Shown here piece by piece: positions 6,885-13,483 of a stretch of 19,819 nucleotides of DNA (position 1 is the stretch's first letter; the number at the start of each line of letters is the position of its first letter). Made by a program: the position numbers and the translations under genes. The notes beneath the pieces are model-generated. The model was not told the DNA's origin, did not search any database, and worked only from the letters and a program-made list of their open reading frames with translations. This stretch comes from Acidovorax_G sp046289925. Lineage in GTDB: Bacteria > Pseudomonadota > Gammaproteobacteria > Burkholderiales > Burkholderiaceae_C. Location: NCBI GenBank assembly GCA_046289925.1, contig JBKBUN010000050.1:1-19819 (forward strand), in the 5' to 3' direction.

Positions 6885-8806
6885 AAGCTCAGGCTACCGT
6901 GTTGCCCCCCCCCGCAGATACGCCCCTGCGCGTGGCGCTGCTGGGCAACCCCAACTGCGGCAAGACCGCGCTGTTCAACTTGCTCACCGGCGCACGCCAG
7001 AAGGTGGCCAACTATGCGGGCGTGACGGTGGAGCGCAAGGAAGGCCTGCTGCAGACCGCCGCTGGCCGCCGCGTGCGCGTGCTGGACCTGCCGGGGGCCT
7101 ACAGCCTGCATGCACACAGCGTGGACGAGGCCATCACCCGCGACATCGTGCGCGGGCGCCGTGCGGGCGAGCCGTTGCCCGATGTGCTGGTGTGTGTGAC
7201 GGATGCCACCCACCTGCGCCTGAACTTGCGCCTGGTGCTGGAGGCGCGCGCCCTGGGCCTGCCCATGGTGCTGGTGCTCAACATGATGGACGTGGCCAAG
7301 CGCCAGGGCATCGCCATTGACCGCGAGGCGTTGTCGCGCGAGCTGGGCATGCCTGTGCTGGCCACCGTGGGCGTGCGCGGCAACGGCGCCCAGGAGCTGG
7401 TGCAGTGGCTGGATGGCGCCAATCTGCAGCAGCTGCAGCGCCCGGTGGTGGCGCCCGATGCGGTGGCGCGCCTGGACGCGAGCGACCTGGAGGCGCAAAA
7501 CGACGTCATCCGCACCCACCAGGAGGTGCGGCGCATTCTGGACCGGGCCGTGCGCGTGCCGGTGGTCAGCCTGCGCACGGACGACCGCATCGATGCGGTG
7601 GTGCTGCACCCGGTGTGGGGCCTGCTGATCCTGGCCGCCACGCTCTTCTTGATGTTCCAGGCGGTGTTCAGCTGGGCCGAGCTGCCCAAGTCGTGGATTG
7701 AAGATGGCGTGGGCTGGCTGGCGGCCCTGGTCAACGCCCACATGGCGGACGGCCCCTTGCGCAGCCTGCTGACCGACGGGGTGCTGGCGGGTGCGGGCGG
7801 GGTGCTCGTGTTTTTGCCGCAGATCCTGTTCTTGTTCCTGTTCATCCTGGCGCTGGAGGACTCGGGCTACCTGCCGCGCGCGGCGTTCTTGCTGGACCGC
7901 GTGATGGGCACGGTGGGTCTGTCGGGCCGCTCGTTCATCCCGCTGCTGTCGAGCTTTGCGTGTGCCGTGCCGGGCGTGATGGCCACGCGCTCCATCACCC
8001 ACTGGCGCGACCGGCTGGTGACGATCATGATCGCCCCGCTCATGACATGCTCGGCGCGCCTGCCGGTGTATGCGCTGCTGATTGCGGCCTTCATCCCCGA
8101 GCGCACCGTGGCGGGGGTGTTCAACCTGCAGGGCGTGGTGCTGTTTGCGCTGTATGTGGCGGGCATCGTCAGCGCCATGGCCGTAGCCGCAGTGGCCAAG
8201 CTGGCCCGCAGCGACACGCGCGCCACGCCGCTGATGATGGAGCTGCCCGCGTACCGCTGGCCCAGCGTGCGGGGCCTGGCCTACGGGCTGTACGAGCGGG
8301 CGGTGATTTTCATCAAGCGGGTGGGCGGCATCATCCTGGCCGTCACCGTGTTGTTGTGGTTCCTGTCCACCTACCCCGGCGCGCCAGAAGGCGCCACGCA
8401 GCCCGCCATCACCTACAGCCTGGCAGGCCAGCTGGGCCGCCTGCTGGAAGTCATCGTGGCGCCGATTGGCTTCAACTGGCAGATCGCCATTGCGCTGGTG
8501 CCCGGCATGGCGGCGCGCGAGGTGGCGGTGAGCGCACTGGGCACGGTGTACGCGCTGTCTGCCACGGGCGACGAGGTGGCCAGCCAGCTGGGGTCGCTGA
8601 TTGCGGGCTCCTGGTCGCTGGCCACTGCGCTGTCGCTGATGGCCTGGTATGTGTTTGCGCCCCAGTGCATCTCCACCATCGCCGCCGTGCGGCGCGAGAC
8701 CAACGGCTGGCGCTACCCGCTGCTCATGGTGGGGTACCTGTTTGCCATGGCGTATGCGGCCAGCTTTGTGACCTACCGCGTGGCGCTGGCGCTGGGCGGC
8801 GGCTGA
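6881..8806 (+). CDS. feoB: Ferrous iron transport protein B (GTPase permease)
   Basis: FeoB is the inner-membrane Fe2+ transporter with an N-terminal G domain. Visible G-domain motifs are G1 GNPNCGKT (22-29), the G2 region NYAGVTVERKEG, G3 DLPG (69-72) and G4 NMMD (134-137). The membrane part includes the two Gate motifs with conserved cysteines: SSFACAVPGVMATR (Cys361) and LMTCSARLPVYALL (Cys390). At 641 residues it is of the shorter proteobacterial type (E. coli FeoB is about 770). It overlaps feoA by 4 nt and is followed after 14 nt by a small Cys-rich membrane protein gene. A run of nine C begins 24 nt into the gene and could cause frameshifts. Confidence 0.97.
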   Translation: MKAQATVLPPPADTPLRVALLGNPNCGKTALFNLLTGARQKVANYAGVTVERKEGLLQTAAGRRVRVLDLPGAYSLHAHSVDEAITRDIVRGRRAGEPLPDVLVCVTDATHLRLNLRLVLEARALGLPMVLVLNMMDVAKRQGIAIDREALSRELGMPVLATVGVRGNGAQELVQWLDGANLQQLQRPVVAPDAVARLDASDLEAQNDVIRTHQEVRRILDRAVRVPVVSLRTDDRIDAVVLHPVWGLLILAATLFLMFQAVFSWAELPKSWIEDGVGWLAALVNAHMADGPLRSLLTDGVLAGAGGVLVFLPQILFLFLFILALEDSGYLPRAAFLLDRVMGTVGLSGRSFIPLLSSFACAVPGVMATRSITHWRDRLVTIMIAPLMTCSARLPVYALLIAAFIPERTVAGVFNLQGVVLFALYVAGIVSAMAVAAVAKLARSDTRATPLMMELPAYRWPSVRGLAYGLYERAVIFIKRVGGIILAVTVLLWFLSTYPGAPEGATQPAITYSLAGQLGRLLEVIVAPIGFNWQIAIALVPGMAAREVAVSALGTVYALSATGDEVASQLGSLIAGSWSLATALSLMAWYVFAPQCISTIAAVRRETNGWRYPLLMVGYLFAMAYAASFVTYRVALALGGG

Positions 8807-8820
8807 AGGGAAACGTTGTG

Positions 8821-9063
8821 ATGGTCCAGCAACTCATCGTCGGTCTGATCGTCCTTGCCGCAGCGCTCTATGTACTCTGGCGTTATTTGCCCGGGCGCTG
8901 GCGCCAAGGGTTGGGCAAGGTCCACCCGGGGCTCGTCCAGTCGCCGGGCTGTGGGGGAGGCGATGGTGGGTGCAGCAGCTGCGGCAGTTGCGCGGCGCCA
9001 TCTGATGCAGGTGCTGAAAAGCTAGTGGTCATGCCCGTCCGTCGCGGGCCTGCTTCTCAGTAG
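8821..9063 (+). CDS. Small Cys-rich membrane protein, FeoB-associated type
   Basis: An 80-residue protein has one N-terminal membrane helix (about residues 4-20, LIVGLIVLAAALYVLW), then a basic stretch. A cysteine motif follows, CGGGDGGCSSCGSC (Cys44, 51, 54, 57). The architecture resembles the FeoB-associated Cys-rich membrane proteins that follow feoB in many bacteria. No canonical feoC is present, so it may fill an accessory role such as metal handling or redox sensing. GAAGGGA lies about 8 nt before the ATG; the GTG one codon earlier is an alternative. It is the likely third gene of the feo operon. A hairpin repeat begins directly after its stop codon. Confidence 0.8.
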   Translation: MVQQLIVGLIVLAAALYVLWRYLPGRWRQGLGKVHPGLVQSPGCGGGDGGCSSCGSCAAPSDAGAEKLVVMPVRRGPASQ

Positions 9064-9114
9064 TTGCTATATTTTATATAGCTGCTGGTGCTTGATTCAC
9101 TAGCGCTACAAGCC
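9064..9114 (+). repeat. 51-bp dispersed hairpin repeat, copy B
   Basis: This copy aligns without gaps to 2321-2371 (37 of 51 identical) and starts on the base after the TAG stop of the small feo gene. It contains two possible hairpins, GCTATA/TATAGC around a TTTTA loop (9066-9082) and GTGCT/AGCGC (one wobble pair). It lies between convergent genes, where it could act as a 3' end or terminator for either. Homology may extend a few bases further (CGTTTTGACT). Confidence 0.75.
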
Positions 9115-9131
9115 GTTTTGACTCAAATTGT

Positions 9132-9812
9132 CTACTGGTACGGCTGGCCTTGGCCCAGCGCGCTCAACGCCTGTTGCAGGTTGACGCGCGCCTGGGCCTC
9201 GCAGCGTTGCGCAAAGTAGGCTGTGCCATAGATGTGCGGGCGGTCCAGAAAGCCTCGCAGCACTGCGCTGCGCCCCGCCACATAACGCGGCCAGCGCACA
9301 AAAAAGTATTCACGCCGCACGTTGCGTTCGAACTGTCGGTACACCGCGTCACTCTGGCCCAGGATGGCGAGGTCGATGTCCACCACCCACAGCGCATCGC
9401 CGGTGAGCGGGCCCGGGGTGTGGCGGGTGCCCATCACATGCTGGCGCACGGTTTCGGCCAGCGTGGTGGGCAGCCCTTGGCCCAGCAGGAACTGTCGCGC
9501 CCAGTCGGCGCTGCGCGCCTCGTTGTGTCCGCTCCACGGCCAGTAGATGGCGTCGTGGTACCACAGGGCGAGGGCCGCAGCATGGGGGTTGTGAAGCGCT
9601 CCGGGCTGCTGGTCCTGCACTGCCTGGAGGTGCCGCAGGCAGGCCCGCAGATGCGTGGTGTCGTGGTAGGCGCGGGGCCAGCGAGCCCAGCTGCGCAGCA
9701 GGCGCCTGCCCTCGGCCCGCCAGGCGGGCGTATCGCGCCCCAGCGCTTGGCCCAGGGCCTGCCAGTGCGCCAGCAATTCGGCGCTGTGAGCGGGCTGGCG
9801 GCGCCAGGGCAT
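9132..9812 (-). CDS. HD-superfamily predicted metal-dependent phosphohydrolase
   Basis: The 226-residue protein resembles the family of predicted HD-superfamily hydrolases annotated as COG4339 (some members are mislabelled as NMDA-receptor subunit-like). Visible features are YHDTTHL (His50, Asp51, His54), the HD pair in WYHDAIYWP (His86-Asp87), and VVDIDLAILG at about 143-152, followed by the typical YxxFxxxVRxEY-like stretch. The substrate is unknown for the family. It begins 8 nt after argF in the same direction, so it is likely co-transcribed with argD-argF. Whether this placement has metabolic meaning is not known. Confidence 0.82.
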   Translation of the reverse strand: MPWRRQPAHSAELLAHWQALGQALGRDTPAWRAEGRRLLRSWARWPRAYHDTTHLRACLRHLQAVQDQQPGALHNPHAAALALWYHDAIYWPWSGHNEARSADWARQFLLGQGLPTTLAETVRQHVMGTRHTPGPLTGDALWVVDIDLAILGQSDAVYRQFERNVRREYFFVRWPRYVAGRSAVLRGFLDRPHIYGTAYFAQRCEAQARVNLQQALSALGQGQPYQ

Positions 9813-9820
9813 GGGGGCTT

Positions 9821-10741
9821 TTAGGCCAGTTTGCCCAGCAGCAGGTACTCCATCAGTGCCTTCTGCACGTGCATCCTGTTCTCTGCCTCATCCCACACCA
9901 CCGACTGCGGCCCGTCGATGACCTCGGCCTCCACCTCTTCGCCGCGGTGGGCGGGCAGGCAATGCATGAACAGCGCGTCTGGCTTGGCCGCGGCCATCAT
10001 CTCGCGGTCCACGCACCAGTCGGCAAAGGCCTGGCGGCGGGCTTCGTTCTCGGCCTCGTAGCCCATGCTGGTCCAGACGTCGGTGGTCACCAGATCGGCC
10101 CCCCGGCAGGCGTCCATGGGGTTGGCAAACACCTCAAAGCAGGCCGGGTTGGTCACACCAGCCAAGCGCGCATTCACTTCGTAACCACTGGGGGTGCTGA
10201 CGTGCACCTTGAAGCCCAGCAACTGCGCAGCCTGTAGCCAGGTGTTGGCCATATTGTTGCCATCGCCCACCCAGGCCACCACCTTGCCGGCAATGGAGCC
10301 GCGGTGTTCGATGTAGGTGAACAGGTCGGCCAGGATCTGGCAGGGGTGGAACTCGTTGGTCAGGCCGTTGATGACGGGCACGCGCGAATGGGCGGCAAAG
10401 CGCTCGATCTTGGTCTGCTCGAAGGTGCGGATCATCACCAGATCCACCATGCGGCTGATGACCTTGGCGCTGTCCTCGATGGGCTCGGCTCGGCCGAGCT
10501 GGCTGTCGCCCGTGGTCAGGTGCACCACGCTGCCGCCAAGCTGGTACATGCCGGCCTCAAAGCTCACGCGGGTGCGCGTGCTGGCCTTCTCGAAGATCAT
10601 GGCCAGCGTGCGGTCGGTCAGCGGGTGGTGCTTCTCGTAAGTCTTGAACTTGCGCTTGATCAGGGCTGCACGCTCGAACAGGTAGGCGTATTCGTCAGCG
10701 TCCAGATCTTTGAACTGCAGGTAGTGCTTGAGCATCGTCAT
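9821..10741 (-). CDS. argF: Ornithine carbamoyltransferase
   Basis: This cytoplasmic enzyme condenses ornithine and carbamoyl phosphate to citrulline in arginine biosynthesis. The 306-residue product has all hallmarks: carbamoyl-phosphate site STRTR (54-58), HPCQ (132-135), VGDGNN (158-163), and HCLPAHRGEE with the catalytic Cys at 261. Two starts are possible, ATG 10741 and ATG 10735; neither has a strong ribosome binding site, and the second matches the common MLKHYLQF start. It follows argD by 14 nt, so the two form an operon, with an HD-domain gene 8 nt behind. Confidence 0.97.
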   Translation of the reverse strand: MTMLKHYLQFKDLDADEYAYLFERAALIKRKFKTYEKHHPLTDRTLAMIFEKASTRTRVSFEAGMYQLGGSVVHLTTGDSQLGRAEPIEDSAKVISRMVDLVMIRTFEQTKIERFAAHSRVPVINGLTNEFHPCQILADLFTYIEHRGSIAGKVVAWVGDGNNMANTWLQAAQLLGFKVHVSTPSGYEVNARLAGVTNPACFEVFANPMDACRGADLVTTDVWTSMGYEAENEARRQAFADWCVDREMMAAAKPDALFMHCLPAHRGEEVEAEVIDGPQSVVWDEAENRMHVQKALMEYLLLGKLA

Positions 10742-10755
10742 GGCAGGGCTTTTCG

Positions 10756-11952
10756 TTATTCGGCCAGAAAGGCCTGGACCAGGGGCGAGAGTTTGGCGAC
10801 GATTTCGTCGGCCTCGGCGGCGGTGAGGATCAGTGGCGGCACTAGGCGGATCACGCTGTCGGCCGTGACGGAAATCAGCAGGCCGGCTTCGGCTGCGCGG
10901 CCGATCAACGCGCCGCAGGGCTTGTGCAGCTCGATGCCTAGCATCAGTCCCTGGCCGCGGATCTCCTTGACGCCGGGCAGGCTGCCCAGTGCGTTTTGCA
11001 GCGCATCGCGCAGGTGCTTCCCCACTTTAGCGGCGTTCTCCAGCAGGCCTTCGGCTTCCATGATGCGCAGGGTTTCGACCCCCGCGCGCATGGCCAGCGG
11101 GTTGCCGCCAAACGTGGTGCCGTGGTTGCCGGGCTGCAGCACGTTGGCGGCCTTCGGGCCTGCCACCACCGCGCCGATCGGCACGCCCGAGCCCAGGCCC
11201 TTGGCCAGGGGCATCACGTCGGGCACGATGCCGGCCCACTGGTGTGCAAACCACTTGCCGGTGCGGCCGATGCCGCACTGCACCTCGTCGATCATCATCA
11301 GCCAGTCGCGTTCGTTGCACAGCTGGCGCAACTGTTGCAAATACTCAGCGCGCATGGGGTTGATGCCGCCTTCGCCCTGGATGGTCTCGAAGAACACCGC
11401 CACCACGTTGGGGTTGCCCTCGGTGGCCTGCTTGATGGCCTCGATATCGTTTAGCGGAACGCGGATGAAGCCCTCGACCAGCGGGCCGAAGCCGGTGTGG
11501 ATCTTGGGATTGCCCGTGGCCGACATGGTGGCGATCGAGCGGCCATGGAAGGCTTTTTCGTACACCACGATCTGCGGCTTGGCGATGCCCTTGTCCACGC
11601 CGTACTTGCGCGCAATCTTGAGCGCCGCCTCGTTGGCCTCCAGACCCGAGTTGCAGAAGAACGCGTTGGTCATGCCCGAGAGTTCGACCAGCTTGGCGGC
11701 CAGCGTTTCCTGCAGCGGCACGTGGTAGTAGTTGGAGGTGTGGATCAGCTTGCTGAGCTGGTCCTGCAGTGCAGGTACGAGCTGCGGATGGTTGTGACCC
11801 AGGGTGTTCACGGCGATGCCGCCCAGGCCATCGAGATATTCCTTGCCATTGACGTCCCACACGCGGCAGCCTTGGCCACGCACCAGCGCGATGGGCACGC
11901 GGCCATAGGTGTTCATCACGTGGGGCGAGGCGGCCTCAATGAAAGCGGTCAT
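10756..11952 (-). CDS. argD: Acetylornithine aminotransferase
   Basis: This class III PLP aminotransferase converts N-acetylglutamate semialdehyde to N-acetylornithine and, in many bacteria, also acts in lysine synthesis. Visible features in the 398 residues are CNSGLEANEAALKIAR (100-115), AFHGR (134-138), DEVQCGIGRTGK (222-233) and the Schiff-base Lys251 in PLAKGLGSGVPIGA. GGAG lies 6 nt before the ATG. It heads an argD-argF-HD gene run. The 5' leader (about 11953-12126) contains a terminator-like hairpin, an overlapping alternative hairpin and an Arg-rich short frame, suggesting attenuation control. Confidence 0.96.
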   Translation of the reverse strand: MTAFIEAASPHVMNTYGRVPIALVRGQGCRVWDVNGKEYLDGLGGIAVNTLGHNHPQLVPALQDQLSKLIHTSNYYHVPLQETLAAKLVELSGMTNAFFCNSGLEANEAALKIARKYGVDKGIAKPQIVVYEKAFHGRSIATMSATGNPKIHTGFGPLVEGFIRVPLNDIEAIKQATEGNPNVVAVFFETIQGEGGINPMRAEYLQQLRQLCNERDWLMMIDEVQCGIGRTGKWFAHQWAGIVPDVMPLAKGLGSGVPIGAVVAGPKAANVLQPGNHGTTFGGNPLAMRAGVETLRIMEAEGLLENAAKVGKHLRDALQNALGSLPGVKEIRGQGLMLGIELHKPCGALIGRAAEAGLLISVTADSVIRLVPPLILTAAEADEIVAKLSPLVQAFLAE

Positions 11953-12058
11953 GCGGTACTCCAGACGGTGCAGGTCGGGCCGCCGGTGCTGCGGCCCCTA
12001 AAAAAACGAGGTTCGATTCTAGGCGGCGGACCTCGGGCGTCCGTTGACGATTGCGCAT
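11936..12058 (-). CDS. Possible Arg-rich leader peptide of argD (40 aa)
   Basis: A 40-codon frame starts at ATG 12058 and begins MRNRQRTPEVRRLESN, with Arg at codons 2, 4, 6, 11 and 12. It runs through the leader hairpins and ends inside argD, overlapping its start out of frame. No Shine-Dalgarno sequence is evident. Its ATG overlaps the TGA of an 11-codon frame (ATG at about 12091), which also lacks one. The Arg codons could be chance in GC-rich DNA, so this is a candidate only, supported by position in front of an arginine-biosynthesis operon. Confidence 0.3.
   Translation of the reverse strand: MRNRQRTPEVRRLESNLVFLGAAAPAARPAPSGVPHDRFH
12000..12035 (-). terminator. Terminator-like hairpin in the argD leader
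   Basis: On the minus strand CGAGGT (12035-12030) pairs with ACCTCG (12012-12007) around a 17-nt loop, followed directly by seven T (12006-12000). It lies 48 nt upstream of argD, with only DUF3579 antisense sequence further upstream, so it would stop argD leader transcripts. A competing hairpin, CGGAC (12043-12039) with GTCCG (12031-12027), shares bases with its 5' arm and could act as an antiterminator. The stem is short, so strength is uncertain. Confidence 0.5.
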
Positions 12059-12112
12059 CACTGCAATGCGCCCACGGCCTGACCCAGCGGCATGCGGGGG
12101 TTAGAGTCTCAG

Positions 12113-12126
12113 CTCTTATATAAGAG
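12113..12126. promoter_or_regulatory. 14-bp perfect palindrome between argD and the DUF3579 gene
   Basis: CTCTTATATAAGAG is perfectly self-complementary and AT-rich within a GC-rich divergent intergenic region. It could be a dimeric-regulator operator or overlap the promoters of argD and/or the DUF3579 gene; TAGAAT (12128-12133) adjoins it. No regulator is assigned. Confidence 0.5.
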
Positions 12127-12193
12127 TTAGAATGCATACCGCGGCCCCAAACGCAGTGATCCTGTGGTAGCCGTGCCAACCCCACCCCACCCG

Positions 12194-12541
12194 ATGGTCT
12201 CCCCCTCCGCCAAAGAAGTCTTCATCCAGGGCATCACCCACGACGGGAGAACCTTCCGCCCCAGCGACTGGGCCGAGCGGCTGGCCGGGGTGATGAGCGG
12301 TTTTCGTCCTGGCGGCGCACGCCCGGGCAGCCACCTGAGCTATTCGCCCTGGTGCTTGCCGACCACGCTGGGCGGCGTCAAGTGCGTGGTAGTCCATCGC
12401 GACCTGCGCGATCATGAGCCCATGGCCTGGGACTTCGTCATGAACTTCGCGCGCGACAACAACCTGCAGGTGGTCGAGGCCTGTTTGTTGCCGGATGCGC
12501 CGTCCCCGGCATCGCCGCCTGGCACGCCTCCGACAGCCTGA
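12194..12541 (+). CDS. DUF3579 domain protein
   Basis: The 115-residue product matches the short DUF3579 proteins common in beta-proteobacteria: KEVFIQGITHDGRTFRPSDWAERLAGVMSGFRPGG, then LSYSPWCLPTTLGGVKCVVVHRDLRDHEPMAWDFVMNFARDNNLQV. Function is unknown. The C-terminus is a low-complexity Pro/Ala tail. The frame is open back to GTG 12164; the ATG at 12194 is chosen because the domain begins shortly after it. Neither start has a clear ribosome binding site. It is divergent from argD, and a palindrome sits between them. Confidence 0.8.
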   Translation: MVSPSAKEVFIQGITHDGRTFRPSDWAERLAGVMSGFRPGGARPGSHLSYSPWCLPTTLGGVKCVVVHRDLRDHEPMAWDFVMNFARDNNLQVVEACLLPDAPSPASPPGTPPTA

Positions 12542-12640
12542 GCACCTGCCGGCAGTTCATTGGCGCGGTCACGGGCGGCGCCGGACTGCCGCCACTCCCG
12601 TCATCTGCCCCCCGTATCCCAGGCTCTGACGGGCCTCTTT

Positions 12641-12657
12641 GTGTTTGTGTGTGTGTG
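12641..12657. repeat. Short TG-rich microsatellite
   Basis: GTGTTTGTGTGTGTGTG is a short, slightly interrupted TG repeat in the region 12542-12744. Apart from this repeat and the rpsT terminator that follows, I see nothing in the spacer. Confidence 0.7.
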
Positions 12658-12744
12658 CCCGCGCGCCGTCCATTGCACAGCCGGGCAGCGGTGTGGAGCG
12701 TTCCAGGCGGCGTCATCTTGGGCGTGCCCGCCCAGCGCGGGTAC

Positions 12745-12768
12745 AAAAAAACCGCCCGAAGGCGGTTT
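12745..12768 (-). terminator. Rho-independent terminator of rpsT
   Basis: On the minus strand AAACCGCC, tetraloop TTCG, GGCGGTTT form a perfect 8-bp stem (12768-12749) ending in a T7 tract. It lies about 70 nt after the rpsT stop codon, in the right orientation. The UUCG tetraloop makes it unusually stable. Confidence 0.92.
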
Positions 12769-12838
12769 CTTTGCTTGCTGGCAGCGCACCCGTTACAAAC
12801 GGCGCCGGGGCGGACCCGGCGGGCGATGAGCCTGAGGA

Positions 12839-13135
12839 TCAGGCGGCGGCGAGGGCCTTGACCTTGGCGGACAGGCGGCTCTTGTCGCGTGCGGCCTTGT
12901 TTTTGTGGAAGATGCCCTTGTCGGCCACGGTGTCTACCACGGCTTGCATCTTCGCAAACAACTCGGTGGCCTTGGTCTTGTCGCCGGCCAGCACGGCCTT
13001 CTCGACGTTCTTGATGGCCGTGCGGTACTTCGAGCGCAGCGAGCTGTTGGCTGCGTTCAGCTTGACGTCTTGGCGGGCGCGCTTGCGGCCGGACGCCAGG
13101 CGGGGGTTCTTTTTCTTGGGCTTGGTCGATGCCAT
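12839..13135 (-). CDS. rpsT: 30S ribosomal protein S20
   Basis: S20 binds 16S rRNA in the body of the small subunit. The 98-residue product is typical: lysine/arginine-rich N-terminus (MASTKPKKKNPRLASGRKRARQDVKLNAANSSLRSKYRTAIK), central DKTKATELFAKMQAVVDTVADKGIFHKNKAARDKSRL and an Ala-rich end. AAGGAA (complement of 13143-13148) lies 7 nt before the start. It is a single-gene unit with its own terminator, and is divergent from murJ. Confidence 0.97.
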   Translation of the reverse strand: MASTKPKKKNPRLASGRKRARQDVKLNAANSSLRSKYRTAIKNVEKAVLAGDKTKATELFAKMQAVVDTVADKGIFHKNKAARDKSRLSAKVKALAAA

Positions 13136-13202
13136 TTGGGTATTCCTTGGTGTCTGTGGATGTTGCCAGAAAAGCCGAGCATTATAGCCCGAAGCCCATG
13201 AA

Positions 13203-13234
13203 CCTAGGAGCCTAGGAGCCTAGGAGCCTAGGAG
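13203..13234. repeat. 8-bp tandem repeat CCTAGGAG, four units
   Basis: Four perfect CCTAGGAG units lie at the outer edge of the palindromic element and run into its terminal sequence (AGGAGCCT). They look like a local expansion of the element's end; copy 1 shows about one and a half units at the same place. Confidence 0.9.
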
Positions 13235-13405
13235 CCTATTGGACTTGGGAATTGTCGGCTGCATGCCAATGGCCAATGGGCCGCAGCGGTCCATTTTCCG
13301 CCGTCTTTGGGCCCCATAGCCCCGCTATGGGGCTGCAAACACGGCGAAAACGGTCCTCGCTGGGGCTCATATCCGCTTTCGGCGCCCCAAGTCCGACAGG
13401 CTCCT
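13230..13405. repeat. Palindromic repeat family, copy 2 (complete, two arms)
   Basis: This 176-bp element is bounded by inverted ends at 13230-13249 (AGGAGCCTATTGGACTTGGG) and 13386-13405 (complement AGGAGCCTGTCGGACTTGGG), which match at 18 of 20 positions. The arms are imperfect reverse complements throughout; for example GGTCCATTTTCCGCCGT on the left corresponds to GGACCGTTTTCGCCGT on the right. They meet at a perfect central hairpin (GCCCCATAGC, loop CCC, GCTATGGGGC, 13311-13333). It fills the rpsT-murJ intergenic region. There is no transposase gene, so a MITE-like or REP-like non-autonomous element is the best description. Confidence 0.85.
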
Positions 13406-13483
13406 GGGTTGAATGGGCCGCCACCTTGATGCGCCGCGATGGCGTGCTGCGGGAGCGGCGCAACGAAGGGCTACACTGCGGTC

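Noticed and set aside
6461..8002. Minus-strand open frame (513 codons) opposite feoA/feoB
   Set aside because: Antisense shadow; His/Gln-rich, no recognised family, covers the Fur-box region.
12007..12020. GGTTCGATTCT resembling a tRNA T-loop
   Set aside because: The flanking bases do not form a T stem or the rest of a cloverleaf; the bases are better explained as part of the argD leader hairpin.
13203..13234. Tandem CCTAGGAG units as a CRISPR-like array
   Set aside because: Units are 8 bp and directly adjacent with no spacers, and there are no cas genes.
13439..13483. Upstream ATG start for murJ
   Set aside because: The extra 15 residues are unlike MurJ, whereas the GTG at 13484 gives the standard SLFKAAST start and usual length.
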